Position numbers and translations under genes: made by a program. Below are positions 52,449 to 62,864 of a stretch of DNA of 64,000 bases, piece by piece. The notes beneath the pieces are model-generated. The model did no database searches. It was not told the DNA's origin and was given only the letters and a program-made list of their open reading frames with translations. The DNA is taken from the NCBI RefSeq assembly GCF_000429665.1, contig NZ_AUCH01000002.1, forward strand, positions 248,001 to 312,000, read 5' to 3'. The first letter of the stretch is position 1; each line of letters begins with the position of its first letter. Origin of the DNA: Azovibrio restrictus DSM 23866. Its GTDB lineage: Bacteria > Pseudomonadota > Gammaproteobacteria > Burkholderiales > Rhodocyclaceae.

Positions 52449-53530
52449 TAACGGGAGTCTTCGTCAAGAATCAGCCAGGAGTTGCCGGACTTGGTAAATA
52501 CCAGGGTCTTGCTGGAAGAGCTCTTGAAGTTGGAAGCCTTGTAATTCTGGCGGAAGCGCACCGTGGCCTGGTTGCCTTCGATGCTGATGCTGGGCTCGTC
52601 GTAGCTCACCTTGATCCAGCTGGGGCGGCTGATGCGCTCCTGGCGTTCGGCTTCCCAGGCCTTGCGGTTCATGCCCTTGGGCGTCTTGAAGCCGGGGGCG
52701 TAGTGGCTCAGGTAGGCCTTCACATCCTTGCGGGACCAGGCTGCCGCCCAGGCGGCCAGGGCCTTGGAGACTTCCTGGGCGGCCGGGTCCGCAGCTTCGG
52801 CCCGGGGAGCGGGCTGAGCCGGGGCGGTGGCGGCCGGAGCCGCCGCTGCCGGCGGCGTTGCGGCAGCGCCCGGGGTGGCGGTGACCACGGTGGCGACCGG
52901 ACCCTTGGGCTGGGCAGCCGGGGGCGTCGGGGCCGCCGGCGGAGTGGGGGTGATGGGCAGGGTGGAGGTGGCGACCGTGGTGGGACGGCTGCCGGGCTTG
53001 ACCGGGGTGCTCACCAGATCGCGGATCAGGGCCAGCTTGTTCTGGGCCGCCGCATTGGCGGAATCCAGCTGCAGGGCCTTGTCGTAGGCCTGGCTGGCCA
53101 GCTTGGCATAGACATCACCCAGGTTTTCGTAGGCGATGGCATAGGCAGGATGGGTGCGGATGGCCATTTCCAGTGCCGTGCGGGCCCGGTCGTACTGCTT
53201 CTGCTGGGCGTAGAGCACGGCCAGGTTGTTGTAGGGCTCGGGCAGTTCCGGGTAATCCTCGGTGAGCTTGGTGAAGATGGCGATGGCATCGCCGGGGCGG
53301 CTCATTTCGGTGAGGATCAGGCCCTTCAGGAAGCGGCCCTGGGCATCCTTGGGACGGCTGGAGAGGTAGCTATCCACCTTTTCCAGCGCCTGGGGGTACT
53401 GGGCCTGTTTCATCAGGCGCTGTATGTCCGGCAGGTTGTCGGCGATGGCGGGAGTAGCAGCATAGAGGGCTGCACCCAGGCACAGGGCCTGGAGCGTGCG
53501 ACGCAGTGGGGAGCGATCAGAGGTGGCCAT
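52448..53530 (-). CDS. Secreted TPR protein with NTF2-like C-terminal domain
   Basis: The 360-residue protein has a signal peptide (LQALCLGAALYAATPAIA) and about four TPRs (residues 30-180: YPQALEKVDSYLSSRP, YNNLAVLYAQQKQYDRARTALEMAIRTHP, AYENLGDVYAKLASQAYDKAL). A Pro/Ala/Thr-rich linker (about 185-255) leads to a C-terminal NTF2-like domain (VSKALAAWAAAWSRKDVKAYLSHYAPGF .. SNFKSSSSKTLVFTKSGNSWLI) homologous to that of the L,D-transpeptidase encoded next. Its stop overlaps the next ATG by one base. It may recruit or position the transpeptidase in the periplasm. It is divergent from cysS across 120 bp. Confidence 0.85.
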   Translation of the reverse strand: MATSDRSPLRRTLQALCLGAALYAATPAIADNLPDIQRLMKQAQYPQALEKVDSYLSSRPKDAQGRFLKGLILTEMSRPGDAIAIFTKLTEDYPELPEPYNNLAVLYAQQKQYDRARTALEMAIRTHPAYAIAYENLGDVYAKLASQAYDKALQLDSANAAAQNKLALIRDLVSTPVKPGSRPTTVATSTLPITPTPPAAPTPPAAQPKGPVATVVTATPGAAATPPAAAAPAATAPAQPAPRAEAADPAAQEVSKALAAWAAAWSRKDVKAYLSHYAPGFKTPKGMNRKAWEAERQERISRPSWIKVSYDEPSISIEGNQATVRFRQNYKASNFKSSSSKTLVFTKSGNSWLILDEDSR

Positions 53531-53650
53531 TGCTAGTGCTATACTTCGCTGAGAATTCTAAACGACAGATTCTACCAACATTTTTTTGTTAATCTCAAAA
53601 TTTGCGCCCAAGGCCCGATTCTGCGGGGTTCCGGGCCTCCCAGATTCCCT

Positions 53651-55021
53651 ATGCTCACCATCTATAATTCCCTGAAGCGGGAAAAACAGGAATTTACCCC
53701 CATCGAACCCGGCAAGGTCAAGATGTATGTCTGCGGCATGACCGTGTACGACTACTGCCATCTGGGCCACGCACGGGTGATGGTGTCCTTTGACGCGGTC
53801 TATCGCTGGTTCAAGGCGCGGGGCTTTGCCGTCACCTACGTGCGCAACATCACCGATATCGATGACAAGATCATTCGCCGCGCGGCGGAGAACGGCGAAC
53901 CCATCGAAGCCCTGACCAAGCGCTTCATTGCGGCCATGCACGAGGATGCGGATGCCCTGGGTGTGCTGCGTCCCGACCATGAGCCCCGGGCCACCGAATT
54001 CGTACCCCAGATGCAGGCGCTGATCGGCCAGCTGGAAGCCCATGGCCTGGCCTACAAGGCGGCCGATGGGGATGTGAATTACTCGGTACGCAAATTCCCC
54101 GGGTACGGCAAGCTGTCCGGCAAGTCCCTGGACGATCTGCGCGCCGGCGAGCGGGTGGAGGTGGATACCGCCAAGCAGGATCCTCTGGATTTCGTGCTCT
54201 GGAAGCACGCCAAGCCGGGGGAGCCGGCCTGGGCGTCGCCCTGGGGCGAGGGTCGGCCGGGCTGGCATATCGAGTGCTCGGCCATGAGCTCATCCCTGCT
54301 CGGCAAGCATTTCGACATCCACGGCGGCGGCCAGGACCTGCAGTTCCCGCACCACGAAAACGAGATTGCCCAGTCCGAGGGGGCCCACGGCTGCAGTTAC
54401 GTCAATTACTGGATGCACAACGGTTTCGTGCGGGTGGATAACGAGAAGATGTCCAAGTCCCTGGGCAACTTCTTCACCATCCGTGAGGTGCTCAAGGAAT
54501 ATGACCCGGAGGTGGTGCGCTTCTTCATTCTGCGGGCCCATTACCGCAGCCCCCTGAACTATTCGGATGCTCACCTGAAGGATGCCCGGGCCAGCCTGGA
54601 CACCCTGTACTTCACCCTGCGGGATGTGGCGCCGGAGCCCGTGGCGCTGGACTGGAGCCATCCCCATGCCGCCCGTTTCCAGGCGGCCATGGATGACGAT
54701 TTCGATACCCATGGGGCCATCGCCGTGCTGTTCGAGCTGGCCCAGGAGGCCCGGCGTGGCAACGATGCCCGCCTGTCCGGCCTGCTCCAGGCCCTGGGGG
54801 GCGTGCTGGGTCTCCTGCAGCGGCCGCCCCTGGAATACCTGCGTGCCGCAGTGGGAGAGACCGGTCTGCCGGAAGCCGAGATCGAGGCCCTGATCGCCCG
54901 GCGTCTGGCCGCCAAGCAGGCCAGGGATTTTGCCGAGGCTGACCGGGTTCGGGAGGAACTGAAAGCTGCCGGAGTGCTGCTCGAGGATGGTCCCGGCGGG
55001 ACCACCTGGCGGAGGGCCTGA
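53651..55021 (+). CDS. cysS: Cysteinyl-tRNA synthetase
   Basis: CysS charges tRNA-Cys. The 456-residue class I synthetase has CHLGHAR as the HIGH motif near residue 37, the Zn ligands VCGMTVYDY (Cys near 28), GWHIECSAMSS and GGGQDLQFPHHENEIAQSE, and NEKMSKSLGN (KMSKS). The C-terminal tail (ARDFAEADRVREELKAAGVLLEDGPGGTTWRR) is the anticodon-binding helical bundle. Start ATG 53651. It is divergent from the TPR/transpeptidase pair and ends before a strong bidirectional terminator. Confidence 0.98.
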   Translation: MLTIYNSLKREKQEFTPIEPGKVKMYVCGMTVYDYCHLGHARVMVSFDAVYRWFKARGFAVTYVRNITDIDDKIIRRAAENGEPIEALTKRFIAAMHEDADALGVLRPDHEPRATEFVPQMQALIGQLEAHGLAYKAADGDVNYSVRKFPGYGKLSGKSLDDLRAGERVEVDTAKQDPLDFVLWKHAKPGEPAWASPWGEGRPGWHIECSAMSSSLLGKHFDIHGGGQDLQFPHHENEIAQSEGAHGCSYVNYWMHNGFVRVDNEKMSKSLGNFFTIREVLKEYDPEVVRFFILRAHYRSPLNYSDAHLKDARASLDTLYFTLRDVAPEPVALDWSHPHAARFQAAMDDDFDTHGAIAVLFELAQEARRGNDARLSGLLQALGGVLGLLQRPPLEYLRAAVGETGLPEAEIEALIARRLAAKQARDFAEADRVREELKAAGVLLEDGPGGTTWRRA

Positions 55022-55060
55022 GCGCCCGGGGCGGATTCACTCCGCTCCGCTGGCTGAACA

Positions 55061-55092
55061 GCAAAATGGCCCGCATCTGCGGGCCATTTTGC
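55061..55092. terminator. Bidirectional intrinsic terminator between cysS and the convergent livK-like gene
   Basis: A perfect 15-bp inverted repeat GCAAAATGGCCCGCA / TGCGGGCCATTTTGC with a 2-base spacer; the A-rich and T-rich ends serve both strands. It ends cysS on plus and the LivK-like gene (stop at 55112) on minus. Confidence 0.9.
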
Positions 55093-55111
55093 TGGAGGCT
55101 GTTGCCTGGGA

Positions 55112-56254
55112 TCAGCGCAGAATCTTGCCGCCGCTGCCGATCACCGTCAGTTCCACGAAGCGGGAGCCGTTGCGGCTGTCCGGGCCATAGGTGACCCGGT
55201 AGCCGCCCAGGTCCAGGTTGTTCATGGTTTCCAGGGCCGTGACCAGTTTTTCCCGGGTCAGGTCCCGGCCGGCCCGGCGCAGGGCCTCCACCATGAGCTT
55301 GGCGGTGATGTAGCCTTCAACGCCGTAGTAGGAGTATTTGCCGTTCCGGCCCAGCAGCCGCTGGTAGTCACGCACGGCCGGCGTGGTGTCGTTCCAGGGA
55401 TAGGGCATGACCTGGGAAATGCCGATGCCCCGGGCCTCGTCTCCCAGTTCGGCCACCAGCTGTTCCGCCCCCACGGGGGAAACCGTCATGAACATGGGAT
55501 TCTGGCCATTCTTCTTCATGTGGCGCACGAAAGCAGCCGTAGGCTTGTACAGGGTGATCATCACCACCGCTTGAGGCGTGACCTTGGAAATGTTCTGTAC
55601 CGCCAGGTCCACGTCCAGGGAGTTGCGCTCCACCGTGCCCACGGCCGAGGGGGCCAGATCAAACTTTTTCAGGGCGGCGGTGACCCCATCCAGACCGGAG
55701 CGGCCGTAGCCGTCGTTCTGATAGAACACGGCGATGTTCTTAAGGCCCAGGGAAACCAGCTGGCTGACGATCACGTCGGTTTCATTGGCGTAGCTGGCCC
55801 GCACGTTGAACATGTAGCGGTTGTTGGGGTTGGCCCCGGGAGGGCGGCGCAGGCTGTCGGCGCCGGAGATGGTGCCTACCAGGGGGACCTTGGCCGGGCC
55901 GAACACATCGTTCATGGCCTGGGTGGTGGGGCTGGAGCCGTAGTAGCCGAGCAGGGCAAAGGCCTGCTTGTCATTGATCAGGGTACGGGTGTTGGCCACG
56001 GTGCGGTCGGTTTCGTAGCCGTCATCCAGGGCTTCCAGAACCAGCTTGCGGCCGTTTACGCCGCCGTTCTTGTTCACCTGGGCGAAATAGGCGTTGATGA
56101 CCTCGCGCATTTCCACACCGTAGGCCCCGTTGGGGCCGCTGAGGGGGGCGGACATGCCCAGGGTGATGCTGCTGTCGGTGACGCCGGGTTCGGCTGCGGC
56201 CAGGGCGGACCAAGCCATCAGGCAGGTGGCGGCCACGGTTTTCCAGAGTTTCAT
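55112..56254 (-). CDS. Branched-chain-amino-acid-type ABC substrate-binding protein (LivK-like)
   Basis: The 380-residue protein has a signal peptide (WKTVAATCLMAWSALAAA) and the type I periplasmic fold: DSSITLGMSAPLSGPNGAYGVEMREVINAYF at the N-terminus, FALLGYYGSSPTTQAMNDVF, YMFNVRASYANET, IAVFYQNDGYGRSG, then GIGISQVMPYPWND. The start has GAGGAGCG upstream. No permease or ATPase genes adjoin, so it is either an orphan subunit or acts as a sensor. Ligand (amino acid, amide or aromatic) cannot be told. It lies 142 bp after the end of dnaJ, on the same strand, behind the dnaJ terminator. Confidence 0.9.
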   Translation of the reverse strand: MKLWKTVAATCLMAWSALAAAEPGVTDSSITLGMSAPLSGPNGAYGVEMREVINAYFAQVNKNGGVNGRKLVLEALDDGYETDRTVANTRTLINDKQAFALLGYYGSSPTTQAMNDVFGPAKVPLVGTISGADSLRRPPGANPNNRYMFNVRASYANETDVIVSQLVSLGLKNIAVFYQNDGYGRSGLDGVTAALKKFDLAPSAVGTVERNSLDVDLAVQNISKVTPQAVVMITLYKPTAAFVRHMKKNGQNPMFMTVSPVGAEQLVAELGDEARGIGISQVMPYPWNDTTPAVRDYQRLLGRNGKYSYYGVEGYITAKLMVEALRRAGRDLTREKLVTALETMNNLDLGGYRVTYGPDSRNGSRFVELTVIGSGGKILR

Positions 56255-56348
56255 CCCACGCTCCTCGTTTTTGCTGATTATTGCCGGATTCTAGCAGTCC
56301 GGAGGCCCGGATGGACTAAGGCGAGAGGGTTGTGGTCTGACTTTTGTC

Positions 56349-56374
56349 AAAAAAAAGGGCAGCCGCAGCCGCCC
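56349..56374 (-). terminator. dnaJ intrinsic terminator
   Basis: On the minus strand a 7-bp stem GGGCGGC-TGCG-GCTGCCC (one G-U pair) is followed by eight T residues. It lies 23 bp after the dnaJ stop. Confidence 0.9.
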
Positions 56375-56396
56375 CTTTGCCCTGGTTTTTCCGCCT

Positions 56397-57530
<1,134 letters not shown>

Positions 57531-57561
57531 GATGGGTTTCTCTTGTATGTCGGCTGGTGCT

Positions 57562-58704
57562 TCAGCGGGCTTTGAAGGGCTCGCCCCAAGGAATGTCCTG
57601 ATCGCTGCGGGCCCACATCAGCCAGTCGTCGCAGTGGGGTTTGTCGCAGGTGCGGCTGGCCAGGTGGTGCAGGGTGGCCAGGGTGGGATTCTTGTCGCCG
57701 CTATCTGGCAGAGGCTCCCGTTTGCCCACTGTGGCCGCCAGCAGCACGCTGTTCTGGCTGCCGGGAAAGTTCGGGGTAATGCCGGTCAGTTGCACCGGGG
57801 CGAAGCGGTCCCGCAGGGCGCTGCGGATCAGGGCCCGGTCCCGGGTCAGCATCCGTTCCAGGCGCACCACGACGCCTACGGTCTGGCCTTCCCAGCGGAA
57901 AGGATTTTCGTCCAGTTGCTGCAGGGTCACCCAGGCCTGGATGTTGTTCCTGCGGCTGAAGTCATGGAACTGCTGGCGGCTTGCTTCCCGCTGCCGTTCA
58001 TGTTCGGCCCGGGCCTGTTCCTGCCGGGCCTGGTCCGCCGCCTTGTTGGAATAGCGCTCCACCTGGGTTGCAGCTGGCCCCATGTACGCCTGGGCGATGG
58101 GGTTGGGCAGCATGTGGTTGGGCTGGGGGAGGACTGCCTCGGTGTGGATGCCGAGGTTGAGGTCCCTGCCGGTGTCCGGGCAGGTTTTACGATAGCGCTG
58201 GTGCGCTTCGAGCATCAGGCTTTTGACCTTGTCCTCATCGGCGGCGGAAACCCCGGCGGGTAGCACCAGACGGATGGATTTCGTGCGGCAGAGTTCCAGG
58301 GGCCCGTCCTGTTCGCTGGTGCTGATGAATAGCAGGTCGGCGCCGTTTACCTTGCCCATGGGAATTAGGTACTGGTCTCCCGGGATCGGGGTGATGCTGC
58401 CCTTGATGTCGCTACCATTAAGGAAGACCCCATTGCGGAATTCCCCTTCCCAGCGGCTCTTCACCTTCATCTCCGCATAGCGGTACAGCCATTCCGCCTT
58501 GCCCTTGCCTTCGGCCCGGCCGTTCTTGCAACCCCCCGTGTAGCGCAGGGCGTATTCCTCGGGTTTGAGCCGGGATGGGGCCCATACGGAGCAGCGCCCG
58601 TCCTCGGCGCTGACATAGCCGTGCTCTCCCGCCTGGGCGTATGGCGACGGCAGGCTGGCCAGGGTCAGCAGGATGGCGTGAAGCAGCAGGGTCCGGGTGC
58701 GCAT
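57562..58704 (-). CDS. Secreted MORN-like hypothetical protein between dnaK and dnaJ
   Basis: ATG 58704 gives a 380-residue protein with a signal peptide (MRTRTLLLHAILLTLASLPS, cleavage near AQAGEH). Residues about 35-95 look like MORN-type repeats (YTGGCKNGRAEGKGKAEW, WEGEFRNGVFLNG). The middle has a helical, Gln/Arg-rich segment (ADQARQEQARAEHERQREASRQQFHDF) and the end a domain with AWVTLQQLDENPFRWEGQTVGVVVRL. No family for the whole. It lies 71 bp after dnaK and 31 bp before dnaJ, on the same strand, so it may share their heat-shock transcript. A small stem-loop (58731-58751) precedes it. Role unknown. Confidence 0.75.
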   Translation of the reverse strand: MRTRTLLLHAILLTLASLPSPYAQAGEHGYVSAEDGRCSVWAPSRLKPEEYALRYTGGCKNGRAEGKGKAEWLYRYAEMKVKSRWEGEFRNGVFLNGSDIKGSITPIPGDQYLIPMGKVNGADLLFISTSEQDGPLELCRTKSIRLVLPAGVSAADEDKVKSLMLEAHQRYRKTCPDTGRDLNLGIHTEAVLPQPNHMLPNPIAQAYMGPAATQVERYSNKAADQARQEQARAEHERQREASRQQFHDFSRRNNIQAWVTLQQLDENPFRWEGQTVGVVVRLERMLTRDRALIRSALRDRFAPVQLTGITPNFPGSQNSVLLAATVGKREPLPDSGDKNPTLATLHHLASRTCDKPHCDDWLMWARSDQDIPWGEPFKAR

Positions 58705-58730
58705 ATTTTTACCTGTGGGTGAACGACCAA

Positions 58731-58751
58731 CGGGGATGGCTGGCATCCCCG
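58731..58751 (-). other. Stem-loop between dnaK and the downstream gene
   Basis: A perfect 8-bp inverted repeat CGGGGATG / CATCCCCG with a 5-base loop lies 24 bp after the dnaK stop. No T-run follows, so it is more likely an RNA-processing or stabilising hairpin that sets dnaK above the downstream genes than a full terminator. Confidence 0.5.
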
Positions 58752-58775
58752 TTTCGGCACAAGGCGAAGCGGGGC

Positions 58776-60710
<1,935 letters not shown>

Positions 60711-60786
60711 GTTCAAATCCTTTCTAGGGTGTGTGCCGCATCTTGGGTGGCGGCAGCACGGGTTCTATACAAAATTTCCTGATCGC

Positions 60787-60815
60787 TAAGTAGGGGTGTT
60801 CCCCGGAATTTCAAG
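60787..60815 (-). promoter_or_regulatory. Sigma-32-type (heat shock) promoter for dnaK
   Basis: On the minus strand CTTGAAA (60815-60809) is followed after 12 bp by CCCCTACTTA (60796-60787), close to the sigma-32 consensus CTTGAAA-N11-16-CCCCATNT. The -35 overlaps the grpE stop codon. Transcription would start about 75 bp before the dnaK ATG. Confidence 0.7.
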
Positions 60816-61353
60816 CGTCCTTGCCCTTGGCCACCATCACCAGAGCGGGGCGCAGCACCCGCTCGGCAATCAGATAGCCTTTCTGCAGCACATGCACCAC
60901 GGTATTGGCTTCCTGTTCGGCCTCCACCATGCCCATGGCCTGGTGCTGGTGCGGGTCGAATTTCTCCCCGGCCGGATTGATTTCCTTGAGGCCGGAACGG
61001 TCAAAGGCGGAAATCAGCTGCTTCAGGGTCAGTTCCACGCCGCTGCGCAGGTCTTCCACGGTCTGCTTGTCGCTGGCCAGGGCGGCTTCGAGGCTGTCCT
61101 TGACCGCCAGCAGCTCGCCGGCAAACTTCTCGATGCCGAACTTATGGGCCTTGGCGATGTCTTCCTGAGCCCGGCGCCGGACGTTTTCCGTCTCGGCCTT
61201 GGCACGCAGCCAGGCATCATGGTGTTCGGTGGCCTTGAGTTCCAGGTCGCGCAGCTGCTCTTCCAGGCTGGGCAGGCTGTCCACCTGTGAGGTGTTGATG
61301 GTCTCCGGCTGATCCTGGGGGGCGGTGGACGGGTTGTTGATGTCTTCGGTCAT
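60811..61353 (-). CDS. grpE: Nucleotide exchange factor GrpE
   Basis: GrpE releases ADP from DnaK. The 180-residue protein has an acidic N-terminus, a long helix (SLPSLEEQLRDLELKATEHHDAWLRAKAETENVRRRAQ), then VEDLRSGVELTLKQLISAF and the beta domain with NPAGEKFDPHQHQAMGM and VVHVLQKGYLIAERVLRPALV. The start is ATG 61353, behind GGGAGAC; the earlier ATG lacks an RBS. It precedes dnaK and has its own sigma-32 promoter. Confidence 0.97.
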   Translation of the reverse strand: MTEDINNPSTAPQDQPETINTSQVDSLPSLEEQLRDLELKATEHHDAWLRAKAETENVRRRAQEDIAKAHKFGIEKFAGELLAVKDSLEAALASDKQTVEDLRSGVELTLKQLISAFDRSGLKEINPAGEKFDPHQHQAMGMVEAEQEANTVVHVLQKGYLIAERVLRPALVMVAKGKDA

Positions 61354-61380
61354 TGTTGAGTCTCCCATTGATTCTTCCGG

Positions 61381-61408
61381 TTATGGGGGCGGAATGTCGG
61401 CTTTCAAG
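61381..61408 (-). promoter_or_regulatory. Sigma-32-type (heat shock) promoter for grpE
   Basis: On the minus strand CTTGAAA (61408-61402), 13-bp spacer, CCCCATAA (61388-61381): an almost exact sigma-32 consensus. It lies 28 bp before the grpE start and 60 bp from the divergent kinase gene's ATG (61468). Confidence 0.85.
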
Positions 61409-61467
61409 CCCTTTTTTTAAATTCTCCGATTCCTGCTAGCATCTGGAATATCTTCGGACGGAGTGCC

Positions 61468-62817
61468 ATGGAACGCATCGGAAAATATCGGGTTGTCCGG
61501 GAACTGGGCAAGGGGGCCACGGCGGTGGTCTACCTGTGCGACGATCCCGACGAAGGCCGCCAGGTGGCGGTCAAGCTCGTGCGCTTCGACAGCGACAACG
61601 CGGCCGTCTCCCGACGCCTGCGCAAGCTGTTCCAGACCGAGGATGCCATTGCCCGGCGCCTGGACCACGCCAATATCGTCAAGATTTACGAGGCGGTGGT
61701 AGAGGAGAACCAGGCCTACATCGCCATGGAATACGTGGATGGGGTTTCCCTGGAGGACTTCTGCCGCATCGACCGGCTGCTGCCCCTGTACCGGGTCGTG
61801 GGCATCATCTTCAAATGCTGTCTGGCCCTGGATCATGCCTACCGCCAGGGGGTGATCCACCGGGACATCAAACCCGCCAACATCCTGCTCGACAAGGACG
61901 ACAATCCCAAGATTGCGGACTTCGGCCTGGCCATCAACATCAACAAGGACATGGACCGGGATTCCACCTTCGTGATGGGCGTGGGTTCCCCGGCCTACAT
62001 GTCGCCGGAGCAGATCAAGGGTTATCCCTTGAACCAGAAGACCGACCTGTATTCCCTCGGGGTGGTGCTGTTCCAGATGCTCACCGGGCGGCTGCCCTTC
62101 CGGGCCAAGAATCCGGCCACCCTGATCTACAAGATCGTGAACATGGATATCCCGGTGATTTCCCAGCTCAATCCCAACCTGCCGGAGGGGCTGGATGCGA
62201 TCATCAAGAAGGCCCTGGAAAAGGATCTCTACAGCCGCTACCGCAACGGGGCCGAGTTCGCCAAGGATTTGTCCACGGTGCGTTACCAGATCGTCAAGGA
62301 AGACGACCCGGAACCCCAGGACATGCGCCATTTCGAAGCCCTGCGCAAGCTGGAGTTCTTCGTGGAGTTCGAGAACGTGGAACTCTGGGAAATCCTGCGT
62401 TCAGCCATCTGGCGGGATGTGGACCGCAACGTGACCCTGTTGTCCGAGGGGGAAGCGGACAAGCGCTTCGGCATCATCGTCAGCGGTTGTGTCGAGGTAT
62501 CGGTGGAGGGCAAGGTGCTCTGCCGCCTGGGGGCCGGGGAGGTGGTGGGGGAGATGGCGCACCTGCATTACGCCGACGGCAAGCGTCACGCCACGGTGGT
62601 GACCCTGGAGCCCTGCCGTTTCCTGGAAATCAGTGGACCGGCCCTGGCCCTGTCCTCCGAGGAGCTCCAGGAGCGCATGCAGAAAACCCTGATGGCCAAG
62701 GTGATCGAGCGCCTGCGCGAGGCCAACAAGCTCCTGGCCAAACAGGGGCCTGGCGCCACCAAGGGCAGTGGCCCCCTGCCGCCGGCCAGCCTGGACCTGG
62801 AGCTGATGCCCATGTGA
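61468..62817 (+). CDS. Ser/Thr protein kinase (PknB-type) fused to a cyclic-nucleotide-binding domain
   Basis: The 449-residue protein has a complete kinase domain (about 6-275): the Gly loop GKGATAVVY, VAVKLV (Lys), VIHRDIKPANILL (catalytic loop), ADFGLA (DFG), AYMSPEQIKGYPLNQKTDLYSLGVVLF. It should be active. Residues about 325-425 are a CNB fold: RDVDRNVTLLSEGEADKRFGIIVSGCVEVSVEGKVL, then GAGEVVGEMAHLHYADGKRHATV, which keeps the GE and the Arg of the phosphate-binding cassette, so it could bind cAMP or cGMP. No membrane helix. A nucleotide-controlled kinase next to the chaperone operon is noteworthy. Targets are unknown. Confidence 0.92.
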   Translation: MERIGKYRVVRELGKGATAVVYLCDDPDEGRQVAVKLVRFDSDNAAVSRRLRKLFQTEDAIARRLDHANIVKIYEAVVEENQAYIAMEYVDGVSLEDFCRIDRLLPLYRVVGIIFKCCLALDHAYRQGVIHRDIKPANILLDKDDNPKIADFGLAININKDMDRDSTFVMGVGSPAYMSPEQIKGYPLNQKTDLYSLGVVLFQMLTGRLPFRAKNPATLIYKIVNMDIPVISQLNPNLPEGLDAIIKKALEKDLYSRYRNGAEFAKDLSTVRYQIVKEDDPEPQDMRHFEALRKLEFFVEFENVELWEILRSAIWRDVDRNVTLLSEGEADKRFGIIVSGCVEVSVEGKVLCRLGAGEVVGEMAHLHYADGKRHATVVTLEPCRFLEISGPALALSSEELQERMQKTLMAKVIERLREANKLLAKQGPGATKGSGPLPPASLDLELMPM

Positions 62818-62818
62818 A

Positions 62819-62840
62819 GAACCCGCCGTCAGGCGGGTTC
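62819..62840. terminator. Bidirectional hairpin between the kinase and MCP genes
   Basis: A perfect 9-bp stem GAACCCGCC-GTCA-GGCGGGTTC lies 1 bp after the kinase stop and 24 bp before the MCP stop. T residues follow weakly on each strand, so termination is probable but not strong. Confidence 0.65.
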
Positions 62841-62864
62841 ATGTTTGGTGCTGCCGGGCCGGGC

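Noticed and set aside
50037..52451. 804-codon open frame antisense to ppiB, ppiA and the transpeptidase
   Set aside because: It crosses three real genes and their gaps, with a repetitive Val/Gly/Leu/His composition; no start signal or domain.
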